Source: Cyanobacteria bacterium FACHB-DQ100 (GTDB lineage Bacteria > Cyanobacteriota > Cyanobacteriia > Leptolyngbyales > Leptolyngbyaceae). Taken from it: DNA of 64,000 nucleotides. This document shows, piece by piece, positions 33,026 through 42,244 of this stretch (its first letter is position 1; the number at the start of each line of letters is the position of its first letter). Position numbers and translations under genes: made by a program. Under the pieces are notes generated by a model. That model was given only the letters and a program-made list of their open reading frames with translations, was not told where the DNA came from and did no database searches. Where the stretch lies: NCBI GenBank assembly GCA_014695195.1, contig JACJNW010000035.1:62001-126000 (forward strand), written 5' to 3'.

Positions 33026-34554
33026 CGAACGCGATGACGCTGCAACGCCAGTACAGCTTGCCAAATTGCACGTTAATTTTAGAAGGCTTGTCGGATACAA
33101 CCGGATTTGCACAACCAGAAATTCGCCCGGTGATGTCGCTGCTGATTAATGCAGAATGTCATTTACCCGGACAAGACAAGCCACTTGTCGGCGGGCGCGA
33201 ATTTTTTGAAAGTCTGGTGACGGCTGTGAGTTTGTACGCTCAAGAATTTTTGAGCGGTGTTCATTTACCCCGGCATACTTATAGCGATCGTCCCTCATTT
33301 ATTCGCTTGGAGCGGATCGATCGTGCTCATCATCGCTTGATTGTCGAAAAAGATCCGAACCATCCCAACAGTGAAGAACGAGCGGTCGATTTAACGACCG
33401 TGCAGTTGTTTGATTTGGTTGAGGCGATCGATCAATTCGTCGCTGATACTCAAACGTTGCCGTATTGGTCGCTGAATCTTTCGCCCGTTCCGAAACGGTA
33501 TGCGCGATCGGGTGAACCGTTCGCTAAACAAGTCGTTCCTGCCTCGATCGGGGTATCGGGACTGGCATTGGCGGCGATCGCGTTCTTCTCGTTGCCCACG
33601 ATGCGGGTGAAAACGCCAGAATGCTTAACTCCTGGGGCATCCGATTGTCCGGGTGTCGTTGCAAACCCCCAAAGTCCGGGCGCAAGCCCGATCCCTAGCC
33701 CCGTTGCTTCTCCGACTGCTGCGGCATCTCCTAGCCCAACGGCATCTCCTAGCGCTGTGACATCTCCCAGCCCAACAGCTTCTCCGGATCTAGCACAGCT
33801 TGAAACTGCGCTGAATGCGGCTCCTCCGATTACCGATCCTCAAGAATTAAGATCGCTGAGCGATCGCTTGTCGGCTCAAATTCGGGACAGATGGAAAACG
33901 CAATCGGCTGTAACCGAGGAGTTAGCTTATCGCGTTGGCGTGGCTCGCACTGGAGATGTCGTTGGGTTTAAAGCCGAAAGCCCTGCAGCACTGGATAATG
34001 CCCGACGTACACCGCTGCTCGATTTGCTGTATTTACCCGCAGGTGGCAGTCCTCCATCATCGGAACCTCTGGCGCAATATCGCGTGGTCTTCAAGCCGCA
34101 AGGAAACTTTGAAGTCACGCCGATCGCGTCGCCCACATCCGCCACGCCTCCGAGTCCTGCGGCAAGTCCGACGACCAATACGACGATCGTTCCGAATCCA
34201 GCTTTAAGTCCCGCCGTTGCTGCAAATCCCGCGACGACTCAGACAGAACTGACCGACGAGTCGACCCTCGATAACTTGCAGCCCAAACTCTACGATACGA
34301 TCAATCAAAATTGGAAAGGCAGACCTCCGTTTAATCAAGATCTCGTGTTTCGAGTTCGGATTAAACCGGACGGGACGATCGCTGGGTATGAACCCGACAA
34401 CTCAGTAGCAGGTCAGTACGCCAAAGACACGCCGCTCCCACAGTTAGGGAAACAGATTGATCCGAATGCCCCTGCTGAACCTGCAGCATCGTTCAAGGTG
34501 GTGTTTAAGCCGAGTGGAGTTTTGCAAATTAACCCCTGGTACGGATCGAGATAA
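33022..34554 (+). CDS. DUF4335 domain protein with Pro/Ser linkers and TonB-like repeats
   Basis: A 510-residue protein. The N-terminal DUF4335 domain (about 1-150) has YSLPNCTLILEGLSD and RPVMSLLINAECHLPGQ. A single hydrophobic segment (about 174-195, PASIGVSGLALAAIAFFSLP) then probably crosses the membrane. A P-S-A-T-rich linker (about 215-255) follows, then two similar modules, each of the form L...IRDRW/INQNWK...YRVGV/FRVRI...G.VVGF/IAGYEP, ending in FKPQGNFEV and FKPSGVLQI. The modules and the Pro-rich linker recall TonB-like architecture without a TonB motif. It is cotranslated with DUF3038. Confidence 0.8.
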   Translation: MTNAMTLQRQYSLPNCTLILEGLSDTTGFAQPEIRPVMSLLINAECHLPGQDKPLVGGREFFESLVTAVSLYAQEFLSGVHLPRHTYSDRPSFIRLERIDRAHHRLIVEKDPNHPNSEERAVDLTTVQLFDLVEAIDQFVADTQTLPYWSLNLSPVPKRYARSGEPFAKQVVPASIGVSGLALAAIAFFSLPTMRVKTPECLTPGASDCPGVVANPQSPGASPIPSPVASPTAAASPSPTASPSAVTSPSPTASPDLAQLETALNAAPPITDPQELRSLSDRLSAQIRDRWKTQSAVTEELAYRVGVARTGDVVGFKAESPAALDNARRTPLLDLLYLPAGGSPPSSEPLAQYRVVFKPQGNFEVTPIASPTSATPPSPAASPTTNTTIVPNPALSPAVAANPATTQTELTDESTLDNLQPKLYDTINQNWKGRPPFNQDLVFRVRIKPDGTIAGYEPDNSVAGQYAKDTPLPQLGKQIDPNAPAEPAASFKVVFKPSGVLQINPWYGSR

Positions 34555-34650
34555 GCAAACTCTAATCCTGTTCAAAAGCTAAACTCGCTCCGGGTCGGGA
34601 CGCGAGTGCGATACCATCGAATAACTCTGAGTTTGCTAAAGCACATTTTC

Positions 34651-35007
34651 ATGGAGCAACAACTACTTCCCACAGAGGTTATTCTGAGCCATCCTCGTAA
34701 ATCTCTGGGCAGTGTGCAACTCGACTGGTCGCCACAGCCCGGAGCCTATTTCGATTTGGAAGGTCAGACCTACGCTGTTCTGGAGCGTCGTCACCGCTAT
34801 GAACTGAAGTCAGGGCGCTATCGCTTACACAAAGTGGCGCTGTATGTTCAAACCGCACAACGTCCGATCGAGCGCTCGCTCGTTGAAGGGCGCTGGGTGC
34901 TGGGTGATGCCACTTGCGAATATAATGCGCGATCAGAGATTATGCGCTGTGCGGTTAATCCTGATGGTCTCTGTGCAGGCTGTCGTCACTACCGCCCGCA
35001 GGATTAA
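34651..35007 (+). CDS. DUF6464 family protein
   Basis: A 118-residue soluble protein, [20 protein letters not shown] onward, with [32 protein letters not shown]-like strands (residues 28-59). The C-terminus, [17 protein letters not shown], has three cysteines that look like a metal or Fe-S knuckle. I recognise it as the cyanobacterial DUF6464 family; function unknown. ATG 34651 is preferred over GTG 34606. Its end overlaps the end of convergent fmt by 53 bases. Confidence 0.75.
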   Translation: MEQQLLPTEVILSHPRKSLGSVQLDWSPQPGAYFDLEGQTYAVLERRHRYELKSGRYRLHKVALYVQTAQRPIERSLVEGRWVLGDATCEYNARSEIMRCAVNPDGLCAGCRHYRPQD

Positions 35008-35971
35008 GCGGTTCTCCGATCGCAATTCTGGTTCCGTTGGCAAAGTCCCAGCCGGATTGAGGTCGCTTACCTGCTAGTTGGACTTGCCGCAGCAGCAATG
35101 CGCCATTTCCGGTTTGAATCACTGCCCCCCAGTTTTTCACAACACTCACCACTTCACCGGGAGAGCGTGGCTCAAATGTAATCGTCTTTAACTCTTCAAA
35201 CTCGCCCAAAAATTCTGGTTCAAGCGGAATCGTTTGCAGCACTTTCAGCGCAGAATCCCGGAATGAAGTTGTACAGCTTGGATAAAATCCGCGAATTTGA
35301 TTGTGAAGCTCGATCGCGCTGCGCGACCAATCCAACTCATAATCGGGTTTCTTGATTAACGGTGCGTATGTTGCTTGATCGTTGTCTTGCGAAATCGGTT
35401 GGATTTCACCCTCAACCAGTTTTGGCAGGGTTTCAACGAGCAAATCTGCGCCGATCGTACTCAATCGAATGGCTAAATCCTGCGCGGAATCGAAGGGTGC
35501 GATCGGGGTCGTCGCTTTCAACAGCATCGCGCCCGTATCCATTCCCGCATCCATTAGCATTGTCGTAATTCCTGTTTCCGCTTCGCCGTAATACAGACAC
35601 CACTGAATCGGAGCCGCACCCCGATATTTCGGCAAGATTGACCCGTGAACATTCACACAGCCGTATTTCGGCATATCGAGAATTTCCTGCGACAAAATTT
35701 GCCCGTACGCGACGACAACGAAAACATCGGCGTTGAGCGATCGCAAATTTTCCAGGGTTTCGGCATCTTTCTTCACGCTTTTGGGTTGCCAAACGGGAAT
35801 CTGATGCGTCTGTGCCACGGATTTCACCGGACTTGGAGATAATTCATTGCCGCGTCCGCGTCGTTTATCTGGTTGTGTAACTACAGCAACGACCTCGAAC
35901 TCTGCCACTTCTAAGAGCGCTTCCAACGTCGGCACAGCAAACTGAGGGGTTCCAAAAAATACAATTTTCAT
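34955..35971 (-). CDS. fmt: Methionyl-tRNA formyltransferase
   Basis: Fmt formylates initiator Met-tRNA using 10-formyl-tetrahydrofolate. A 338-residue protein with [58 protein letters not shown] (catalytic Asn-His), and [17 protein letters not shown] (catalytic Asp). The C-terminal OB-like domain includes [22 protein letters not shown] 35971 is used rather than the TTG at 35974. The C-terminal 15 residues are encoded antisense to the end of the DUF6464 gene. Confidence 0.96.
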   Translation of the reverse strand: MKIVFFGTPQFAVPTLEALLEVAEFEVVAVVTQPDKRRGRGNELSPSPVKSVAQTHQIPVWQPKSVKKDAETLENLRSLNADVFVVVAYGQILSQEILDMPKYGCVNVHGSILPKYRGAAPIQWCLYYGEAETGITTMLMDAGMDTGAMLLKATTPIAPFDSAQDLAIRLSTIGADLLVETLPKLVEGEIQPISQDNDQATYAPLIKKPDYELDWSRSAIELHNQIRGFYPSCTTSFRDSALKVLQTIPLEPEFLGEFEELKTITFEPRSPGEVVSVVKNWGAVIQTGNGALLLRQVQLAGKRPQSGWDFANGTRIAIGEPLNPAGGSDDSLHRDHQD

Positions 35972-36031
35972 CAATCTAACTCTCGCTCCTGGCAGACGTT
36001 CTACACTTATTCAAGCTGATATTTTGAACCT

Positions 36032-36529
36032 ATGAAGCCGAGATTTGCAACGATCGAAACCTGGCAGCAGGCAGAACTCTTGATGCAGCCTGCCTTCATT
36101 CGCCTGATTGACAATTTACGCAAACAACTCGATACCTCAACTTGGCGAGGGCAATACCGCGATGTCCAAGTGTGGGCAGACGACATTCCCGACGAAACCA
36201 AACAGACGGTGCTTCAGCTTCAGCAGCAACTCGAAACTGCTCTCCCAGAAAAAGCTGCAGAAATTCAGGAAACACTAGTGCATTTGCCCTCGCCGTATCC
36301 GGGGTATGAACTGTGTTTAGAGAAGGACGATCGACAAGTCAATATTGATCTATGGGCGTTATGCTATCGAATTTGCTTTCGATCGGAGAACGGCGAATGG
36401 CGGGATGATTTTCCGGTTGAAATCGATATGACTCTGTTTGATCCGACAGGCGAAGTGGATTGGAATCTTTTAGAGGACAAAACGAAGCGAATTGTTGAGC
36501 AGGTGTTTGAGAATCTACCGCAGGAGTAG
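36032..36529 (+). CDS. Conserved hypothetical protein, unknown
   Basis: A 165-residue acidic soluble protein, with no signal peptide or membrane segment. It has a helical N-terminal half (WQQAELLMQPAFIRLIDNLR, TKQTVLQLQQQLETALPEKA) and a C-terminal part with PYPGYELCLEKDDRQVNIDL and LFDPTGEVDWNLLEDKTKR. I believe similar proteins occur in other cyanobacteria, but I cannot assign a domain. It begins 60 bases from divergent fmt. Confidence 0.65.
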   Translation: MKPRFATIETWQQAELLMQPAFIRLIDNLRKQLDTSTWRGQYRDVQVWADDIPDETKQTVLQLQQQLETALPEKAAEIQETLVHLPSPYPGYELCLEKDDRQVNIDLWALCYRICFRSENGEWRDDFPVEIDMTLFDPTGEVDWNLLEDKTKRIVEQVFENLPQE

Positions 36530-36574
36530 TGCTCTACAGCTTTTTAACCGCGATCGGACTTCACAATTAGCTGG

Positions 36575-36673
36575 TTACTGTCTCATCTTTCGCTCGATCT
36601 CCGTAGAATCCGGGGTTTCTTGCGCCGCACTGCGCCGTCCAAAAAATCGTCGAGTATAATCCCAAACACGCAT
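36575..36673 (-). CDS. Possible 32-residue peptide
   Basis: A short open frame from ATG 36673 to TAA 36575, starting MRVWDYTRRFFGRRSAAQET and then charged to the end. It fills an otherwise empty 284-base gap and has a sensible composition (Arg-rich N-terminus, acidic middle). No Shine-Dalgarno is visible, and nothing but the frame itself supports it. Confidence 0.28.
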   Translation of the reverse strand: MRVWDYTRRFFGRRSAAQETPDSTEIERKMRQ

Positions 36674-36813
36674 AGCGGTAGGACTCTCAGATCTTGATTT
36701 GAGGCTCGATCGCCCCATGCGTAATGCAAGGCTAACTTTTGTTCACTTTATTTTGATCCTTCTGTTGGATGTCTAGCAATTCTTATACTTGACAAGCCTT
36801 TGAATCCAAAGCT

Positions 36814-37881
36814 ATGCCTCAAACCATCAGCGGCGCTCAAAACCAATCCTCACAGGCGACTTCCGCACAGCCTTCAACGAATTCTCATGGGCTGATGCCA
36901 GCACCTGTCCAGGTCGATACCTACGCCGATCGATTAATGGATGACTTGTTTGAGGATGTGGAAGACCTCTTATCGGGCAGCGTCCCTCCTCCTGAATCGT
37001 CCAAAGCAAGACCCAAGCCCGCGCTCGACCTTCCGCGTCCCGTTGTGGCATCTCTGGCACCGCTCGTTGCCCAGCCACAACTCCCACAATGGACTTCTCC
37101 TGCCGTTGTGCCAAAAACTGGCAATCAAATTGCCGAGAAAGCCATCAGGCGTAACTCCCGCTTTCCCAAGTTCGTTGCGATCGTCTTTGGACTGTCGGCA
37201 CTTTCTGCGGCTTCCGCGTGGCTGATTCAGCGTGGAACCATGCAGCGACTTTTTGCCGTGGCAACGCGAGAACCAGCGGTAGTCGCGTCTGTACCGAAAG
37301 CGATGTCGATCGATGCGAACGCTCAGTTTGCCCAATACATGAAACGGTCACTGGAAAACATCGATCGCAAAGCCAACCTTAAGACTCCAACCGCGATTCC
37401 AGTCGCTTTAAATAGCAGCTTACCGACGACTTCGATGCCTGGAACCGCACGATCGAATGCTGAATCAAATAAGCTGCCAGTCGTGGTGAATGTTCCTCCG
37501 CTCCCTTCGCCGATGCCCGTTGCAACCGCTCTGAGTAAGAGTCCGCAAGAGCTGAATCAAGTGCTCACGCGCTTAACTTCGGTTTTGGAGCGATTGTCGA
37601 TCAATCCGGCTCCTCGGTCTGCCATGTCTGCGGCTCCGATCGCGATCCAGCCTGCTCAGGCAGTGTCTAGCGAACCGCAACGGATCTTGCGCGGCATTGC
37701 GATCGCGTCTGATCCGAGCCAATCTGCGATTCTGTTTGAAATGAATGGCGTGACTCAGCGCTATTACATCGGAGAAAGCGTCGGGTCGAGTGGTTGGAGC
37801 GTGGTGGATATTTCGAGTAATTATGTGAGTGTGCGGCGTAACGGTGAGGTTCGATCGATCTCCATGGGTCAAAAACTCTAG
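36814..37881 (+). CDS. Single-pass membrane protein with C-terminal beta domain, unknown
   Basis: A 355-residue protein. A disordered, Pro/Ser-rich cytoplasmic N-terminus (1-110) is followed by one membrane segment (about 119-137, FVAIVFGLSALSAASAWLI) and a long flexible external linker. The C-terminal domain is about 65 residues, from RILRGIAIASDPSQSAILFE to VRRNGEVRSISMGQKL. This small beta domain resembles GspC/PilP-type homology-region modules in layout (inference), which would suggest a role in an envelope-spanning complex. No pilus or secretion gene lies nearby. Confidence 0.7.
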   Translation: MPQTISGAQNQSSQATSAQPSTNSHGLMPAPVQVDTYADRLMDDLFEDVEDLLSGSVPPPESSKARPKPALDLPRPVVASLAPLVAQPQLPQWTSPAVVPKTGNQIAEKAIRRNSRFPKFVAIVFGLSALSAASAWLIQRGTMQRLFAVATREPAVVASVPKAMSIDANAQFAQYMKRSLENIDRKANLKTPTAIPVALNSSLPTTSMPGTARSNAESNKLPVVVNVPPLPSPMPVATALSKSPQELNQVLTRLTSVLERLSINPAPRSAMSAAPIAIQPAQAVSSEPQRILRGIAIASDPSQSAILFEMNGVTQRYYIGESVGSSGWSVVDISSNYVSVRRNGEVRSISMGQKL

Positions 37882-37938
37882 AATAAAGAGCAAGGATGAA
37901 GAGCGTTCTTCATCCTTCAGCCTTTCTTGGAGTTGCTT

Positions 37939-38511
37939 ATGGGATTGTTCGACGATTTAGGACGCTTTCTAGAAACGCGGATTGACGAATTTTTGAAGGA
38001 CAATCCGCAGCTTGAACTTCAGGCATTAGAAGAAAAGCTGTATCAGCAAGAACAAGAAACGCGCCGACTGCTAGCAGATCTGCGGCTGCGAGAAAAGCAG
38101 GTGGAATCTGAGATTTTAACCACGGCTCAGGAGATTCAGCGCTGGCACGTTCGGATTGAGAAGGCGCGATCGGCAGGACGAAAGGATTTAGCAGAACCTG
38201 CTGAATCACATGAAGCTTCTCTGCTGCGCGAGGGCAACCAGAAATGGGGACAAATGCAGGTGCTCAAGGAAAGAATTCAGCAAACCGAAGAACTCCAGCG
38301 CAAAATTCAGATTCGCCGTCAGGAAGTGCAATCGGAATTGCGGCAGGTGAAATCGGCTCAAGCGGCTCAAGTAGAACAACGCTGGGCGGTTGATGGCTGG
38401 AATCAAAGCTTTACTGAAACTGAGAAATCGACTGATCCACTAGAGCAAAAATTCCGGCAGTGGGAGACTCAAGAAGAACTCAACGAAATGAAGCGCAATA
38501 TGGGCAAATAA
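37939..38511 (+). CDS. TIGR04376 family coiled-coil protein
   Basis: A 190-residue, highly charged, almost entirely helical protein: MGLFDDLGRFLETRIDEFLK at the start, then long Gln/Glu/Arg-rich coiled coil (25-150) and a C-terminal FRQWETQEELNEMKRNMGK. I recognise it as the TIGR04376 family of cyanobacteria, of unknown function. The start resembles PspA/Vipp1-like proteins only loosely. ATG 37939 is preferred over TTG 37927. Confidence 0.8.
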   Translation: MGLFDDLGRFLETRIDEFLKDNPQLELQALEEKLYQQEQETRRLLADLRLREKQVESEILTTAQEIQRWHVRIEKARSAGRKDLAEPAESHEASLLREGNQKWGQMQVLKERIQQTEELQRKIQIRRQEVQSELRQVKSAQAAQVEQRWAVDGWNQSFTETEKSTDPLEQKFRQWETQEELNEMKRNMGK

Positions 38512-38592
38512 AAGATTTCTGCACAGTCGGATTAATTCCGTGAAATGCCTGTACAGTGATGCTGCTACTGCTTCATGTACAGGATTTTTTCT

Positions 38593-39357
38593 ATGACGTA
38601 TTGCCTTGGAATTCTGACCCAAACAGGTTTAGTCATGGCAGCAGACTCGCGCACTAATGCGGGAGTGGACTATATTTCGACCTATCGGAAACTGTTTGAT
38701 TTTTCGATCGAAGGCGATCGCGCATTGTTCTTCTGCACGTCTGGAAATCTTTCTGTCACTCAGTCAGTTCTGGCTCTAATGCGGCAGGCGATCGCTGCCA
38801 AGTCAGACATTAACCTACACACGCTGCCGAGCTTGTATGAGATTGCCCGTTATGTGGGTGGAATCATGCGACAAGTGCAAGATGAGAATCGTCCGTGGCT
38901 AGAAAAAGACGGCATTGATTATCAATCAACCATTTTGCTCGGTGGTCAAATTCGCGGGACTGCACCTGAACTGTTTATGATTTACAGCCAAGGCAATTTC
39001 ATCCAAGCCTCTAAAGAAAAGCCCTTTTTGCAGATTGGTGAAGCGAAATATGGCAAACCGATTCTCGATCGCGTGTTGTCCTTTCACACTCCGATCGAGG
39101 CTGCGGCGAAGTGTGCGCTGTTGTCGATCGATTCCACGATGATCTCTAACATCTCAGTAGGCCCGCCAATTAACTTAGTGATGTACGAAGCGGATAGTTT
39201 CAAAGTTCGACATCAGCTTTGTTTGAACATTGATGCGCCTTATTTGACTCAAATTCGCAAACAGTGGGAACGGTGCTTGAACGAAGCATTTGAGCAGATG
39301 CCGAACATTGATTGGGAGCATTATTTGAGTCGTGGATCAGAGCCGCTGAATTTGTAA
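38593..39357 (+). CDS. Anbu proteasome-type peptidase
   Basis: A 254-residue Ntn-hydrolase of the Anbu (ancestral beta subunit) family. MTYCLGILTQTGLVMAADSR exposes Thr2 as the N-terminal nucleophile once Met is removed, and SRTNAGVDYISTYRKL is the family signature. It also has GDRALFFCTSGNLSVTQSV and a C-terminal helical extension. Anbu forms open helical or ring assemblies; its substrates are unclear. ATG 38593 is chosen because upstream residues would block the Thr. Known Anbu neighbours include a transglutaminase-like protein, an ATP-grasp and an alpha-E protein; here only the transglutaminase is present, convergent and overlapping by 21 bases. Confidence 0.9.
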   Translation: MTYCLGILTQTGLVMAADSRTNAGVDYISTYRKLFDFSIEGDRALFFCTSGNLSVTQSVLALMRQAIAAKSDINLHTLPSLYEIARYVGGIMRQVQDENRPWLEKDGIDYQSTILLGGQIRGTAPELFMIYSQGNFIQASKEKPFLQIGEAKYGKPILDRVLSFHTPIEAAAKCALLSIDSTMISNISVGPPINLVMYEADSFKVRHQLCLNIDAPYLTQIRKQWERCLNEAFEQMPNIDWEHYLSRGSEPLNL

Positions 39358-40179
39358 GGTATAGTTCATTGTTGTTTGTACTCCTCCCGATCGTGTGACT
39401 TTGCCGACAATCGGAGCCGCATACTCAGGAAGGGCACTGGCTGCGAGTGCGATGTGTCGATCACTCACCACTAATCCGTGTGTCGGATCATATCCGCGCC
39501 ACCCTGCACCCGGAAGATACACTTCTGCCCAAGCGTGAAGATGTCGATCGGGATGTTCGGGATCACCTTCTTGATAGCCGCTCACAAATCGTGCTGCCAG
39601 TCCAATCGATCGACAGACTTCCATGAATAACATGGTTAAATCTCGACAAGATCCCTGTTTCTGCGTCCAAGTGAGTCCAGCAGGATAAGGATTGCCTGTT
39701 TCCCGAGTCCTATACTGACAGCTTGTATAAATCCTCTGATTTAGTTCATTCAGAAACTGAGTCACACTGTTTCCTGAAGCTTCTGCTATTTCGTAAGCGA
39801 GTTGAAGTGCAACACTATCTGTTGAACCCACATAAGGTTGAAGTTGTTTCAATAGTGAAGTGGGATAGTCGATCGGAAGCGCGATCGCCCAAGGTTCCAG
39901 CAGGTAGTTAAACGGGTTTGATTGCTGGGTCAGAGTTTGCGAGAGAACTTGAACATTGAGCGAGGTGGTTAGTTCAGGAGAAAACCAGACTTTGATGAAT
40001 GTGTTGCCGTCGAGATCGGTGAGTTCGGATTGTGCGATCGGGATCGGTGTAACTTGCAGCGAGAACATTGTAAGCGTTTGCCAGCTATCCGATCGGGGTC
40101 GCAATCGAATTAAATGCGGCTGCAAAGTTACAGGGTCGCTGTAAGTGTAAGTTGTGGCATGAGAGATTTGATACAGCAC
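39337..40179 (-). CDS. Transglutaminase-like cysteine peptidase family protein
   Basis: A 280-residue protein of the COG1305 transglutaminase-like superfamily. An N-terminal beta domain (YQISHATTYTYSDPVTLQPH) precedes the catalytic part with Cys in QKQGSCRDLTMLFMEVCRSI, His in HLHAWAEVYLPGAGW, and Asp in YDPTHG, so the triad is complete. GTG 40179 matches the usual family start; TTG 40200 is an alternative. It overlaps the end of the Anbu gene, its typical genomic partner, in convergent orientation. Confidence 0.87.
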   Translation of the reverse strand: MLYQISHATTYTYSDPVTLQPHLIRLRPRSDSWQTLTMFSLQVTPIPIAQSELTDLDGNTFIKVWFSPELTTSLNVQVLSQTLTQQSNPFNYLLEPWAIALPIDYPTSLLKQLQPYVGSTDSVALQLAYEIAEASGNSVTQFLNELNQRIYTSCQYRTRETGNPYPAGLTWTQKQGSCRDLTMLFMEVCRSIGLAARFVSGYQEGDPEHPDRHLHAWAEVYLPGAGWRGYDPTHGLVVSDRHIALAASALPEYAAPIVGKVTRSGGVQTTMNYTLQIQRL

Positions 40180-40320
40180 TATCTGTGTTCCGCTAACCAA
40201 TGTTCTAAATCAGACAGATTTGTGAAACCCAACAGCGTTTCGCTAAGTTCTTCTAAATTCAGTCCCACATTGCCCGAATCTCCAATTGACTTAAGTTTGC
40301 GAACTTGTACATCATTATAG
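40179..40320 (-). pseudogene. Remnant of a DUF4351-type C-terminal domain
   Basis: The minus strand from about 40320 to the TAG at 40179-40181 reads YNDVQVRKLKSIGDSG and then LNLEELSETLLGFTNLSDLE, ending HWLAEHR. This matches the C-terminal L-x-L-E-x-L-x(2)-L-x(2)-A/T-L-L-x-F pattern of DUF4351 domains on cyanobacterial Rpn-type nucleases. The frame has a TGA about 10 bases upstream of this block and no start, so only the tail of a gene is left. The TAG overlaps the GTG of the transglutaminase gene. Confidence 0.5.
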
Positions 40321-40418
40321 AGGTGACGATATCAATGAGGTTTGCTTTTTCTTTGGCGATCGCGTGTAAAATCGGGCGATCGATGTGAATCCTAACAGTA
40401 GTGATTTGGACAAAGGTG

Positions 40419-41081
40419 ATGAATCCGAACAAAGGCAAGGTGCTGCTTGCGCTATCGTTAGTGGTTTCAGGATTGGTGGGAGTAGGGCTTGCTCTGAAAC
40501 AATCACCGCCGCGTATGGCTGTGTTTGAAGCGCCACCGACAAAGATAGAGCCGATCGCAAAACCCATTCAGAAGACACCAGCACAAAGTCGATCTCAAGA
40601 CATCACCAGTCAATTAGAGCAATCGAATGCGGCTCAACTGCTCAAACAGCTTTCTAAGGAAGCAGATACTAAAGTGCAAGACTCAAAAAGTACGATCGCG
40701 GGCTTCATCCAGCAGAAGACCATAGAACAGCGTGATCATCTGAAGCAGAGTGTGGTTGGTGCGCTCCGCGAAGCCATTACAGGAGAAGTGACTCAGCGAT
40801 CGAGCGTGCTTTCGGATGAGTTCAAAGGCATTAAGCTATCTGCTGATCAAGCCGCTCAAGTTGAGAAAGCACATCGCCAGATGCAGACCGAAATCGTTCA
40901 ACAATTGAAAAATAATCCTCGGTTAGTCAATCAACTCAAAGCAGACTTACAAGCAGGACGATTGAACCAAACGCTCTCACAATCTTTGAGTAACTACAAA
41001 GATGCAGTTGCACAAGTCCTCACACCGGAACAACAACAGAAATGGCAAAAAAACTTTGATCTAAGCAAGATTCTTAAGTAG
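40419..41081 (+). CDS. Membrane-anchored helical protein with LTPEQQ motif, unknown
   Basis: A 220-residue protein with an N-terminal anchor or uncleaved signal (about 7-27, VLLALSLVVSGLVGVGLAL). A Pro-rich linker and a Gln/Lys-rich helical region (55-215) follow. Near the end, AQVLTPEQQQKWQK resembles the LTxxQ-type motif of Spy/CpxP-like periplasmic proteins, but the context is too weak to claim homology. ATG 40419 follows AAAGGTG. It ends 9 bases before the futC-type gene's end on the opposite strand. Confidence 0.62.
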   Translation: MNPNKGKVLLALSLVVSGLVGVGLALKQSPPRMAVFEAPPTKIEPIAKPIQKTPAQSRSQDITSQLEQSNAAQLLKQLSKEADTKVQDSKSTIAGFIQQKTIEQRDHLKQSVVGALREAITGEVTQRSSVLSDEFKGIKLSADQAAQVEKAHRQMQTEIVQQLKNNPRLVNQLKADLQAGRLNQTLSQSLSNYKDAVAQVLTPEQQQKWQKNFDLSKILK

Positions 41082-41090
41082 GACGATGAC

Positions 41091-42158
41091 TTAATCAGTA
41101 AAGAAAGCTCGAATCGCGGATAAATTCGCTCGAATCCTCACTCGCGTTCCGATTTCTAGGGCAGGTTTGATGGCGCTTAACGCTTGCAAACGGTTTCCAG
41201 AACTAAATTGAATGCAATAGCGATGCTCCCGTCCTAAAAACTGTCGATCGACCACGACGATCGCACCGTTCGCATCAGGTTCTAAACGAATATCTTCCTG
41301 CCGAATCATCAAATCTGCTTGATCTGAGATCGGATCACTTAGATGGTTAAGAACGATTGTTCCGATCTCAGTTTTCCAGCCTTTGCTATCAAAAGTTGCA
41401 GGTAAAAAATTCCCCTGCGTGACAAACTCAGCAACATATCGCGTAGCAGGCTCACTATAAAGCGCTTCAGGAGTAGCTAACTGCTCAATCCGCCCTTGGT
41501 TCATCACGGCAACACGATCGGAAATTGATAATGCTTCTTCTTGATCGTGGGTAACAAAAATTGCAGTTGTTCCCACTGTTTTGATAATTGAGCGGATTTC
41601 TTGACGCAGGTGCGATCGCACTTGCACATCTAAATTGCTCAAAGGCTCATCGAGCAAAATTAGAGCGGGCTGAGGCGCTAACGCTCTCGCAAGGGCGACC
41701 CGCTGCTGCTGTCCTCCAGAAAGCTCGTGCGGATAGCGCTTTTCTAAGCCAGACAGTCCAACTTGAGCGATCGCGTCGGCAATCAGCTTTTTGGCTTCCT
41801 TAGAAGGATAGCTCGATCTCTTTCGACGAGATTTTTTTAACCCAAAGCCCACATTCTCTGCCAAGGTCAGATGCGGAAACAGCGCATAGTCCTGAAACAC
41901 CATCCCAATATCGCGCTGTTCGGGGGGGAGCCATCGCTTTGCGCCTGCGACTTCCTGCCCTGCAAGCTCGATACTGCCGGATTGAGGACGCTCAAATCCG
42001 GCAATTAATCGCAATAACGTTGTTTTCCCACAGCCAGAAGCACCCAAGAGGCTCAATAGCTCTCCCTGCCGCAGTTTCAGAGATACTGCATCAACCACAG
42101 GAGTATCAGAAAACCGTTTTGAAACGTTGTCAAGTTGCAGGAGAATGGATTCAAGCAT
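41091..42158 (-). CDS. Ferric iron ABC transporter, ATP-binding protein (FutC/FbpC type)
   Basis: A 355-residue ABC ATPase: Walker A GASGCGKTT (about 38-46), Q-loop DIGMVFQDYALFPHL, signature LSGGQQQRVALARAL, Walker B LILLDEPLSNLD, switch His in FVTHDQEEAL. A C-terminal TOBE-like domain (about 240-350) carries RQEDIRLEP. The layout and the facing two-in-one permease point to the Fe(III) family, FutC/FbpC. It is divergent from the permease gene with an 86-base gap, so one regulator (Fur is the usual one) could act on both; I cannot place a Fur box. Confidence 0.88.
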   Translation of the reverse strand: MLESILLQLDNVSKRFSDTPVVDAVSLKLRQGELLSLLGASGCGKTTLLRLIAGFERPQSGSIELAGQEVAGAKRWLPPEQRDIGMVFQDYALFPHLTLAENVGFGLKKSRRKRSSYPSKEAKKLIADAIAQVGLSGLEKRYPHELSGGQQQRVALARALAPQPALILLDEPLSNLDVQVRSHLRQEIRSIIKTVGTTAIFVTHDQEEALSISDRVAVMNQGRIEQLATPEALYSEPATRYVAEFVTQGNFLPATFDSKGWKTEIGTIVLNHLSDPISDQADLMIRQEDIRLEPDANGAIVVVDRQFLGREHRYCIQFSSGNRLQALSAIKPALEIGTRVRIRANLSAIRAFFTD

Positions 42159-42244
42159 TTTTGATGATGTCGAGCTTATTGAGACTTATCATCAACAATT
42201 TTGGAACCACAGTAAAGTAGTTTGAAGAATTTGTTCAAAACTGT

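Noticed and set aside
40259-40567. Minus-strand 102-codon ORF near 40.4 kb
   Set aside because: Antisense to the start of the 40419 gene; the real coding trace here is the DUF4351 remnant in another frame.
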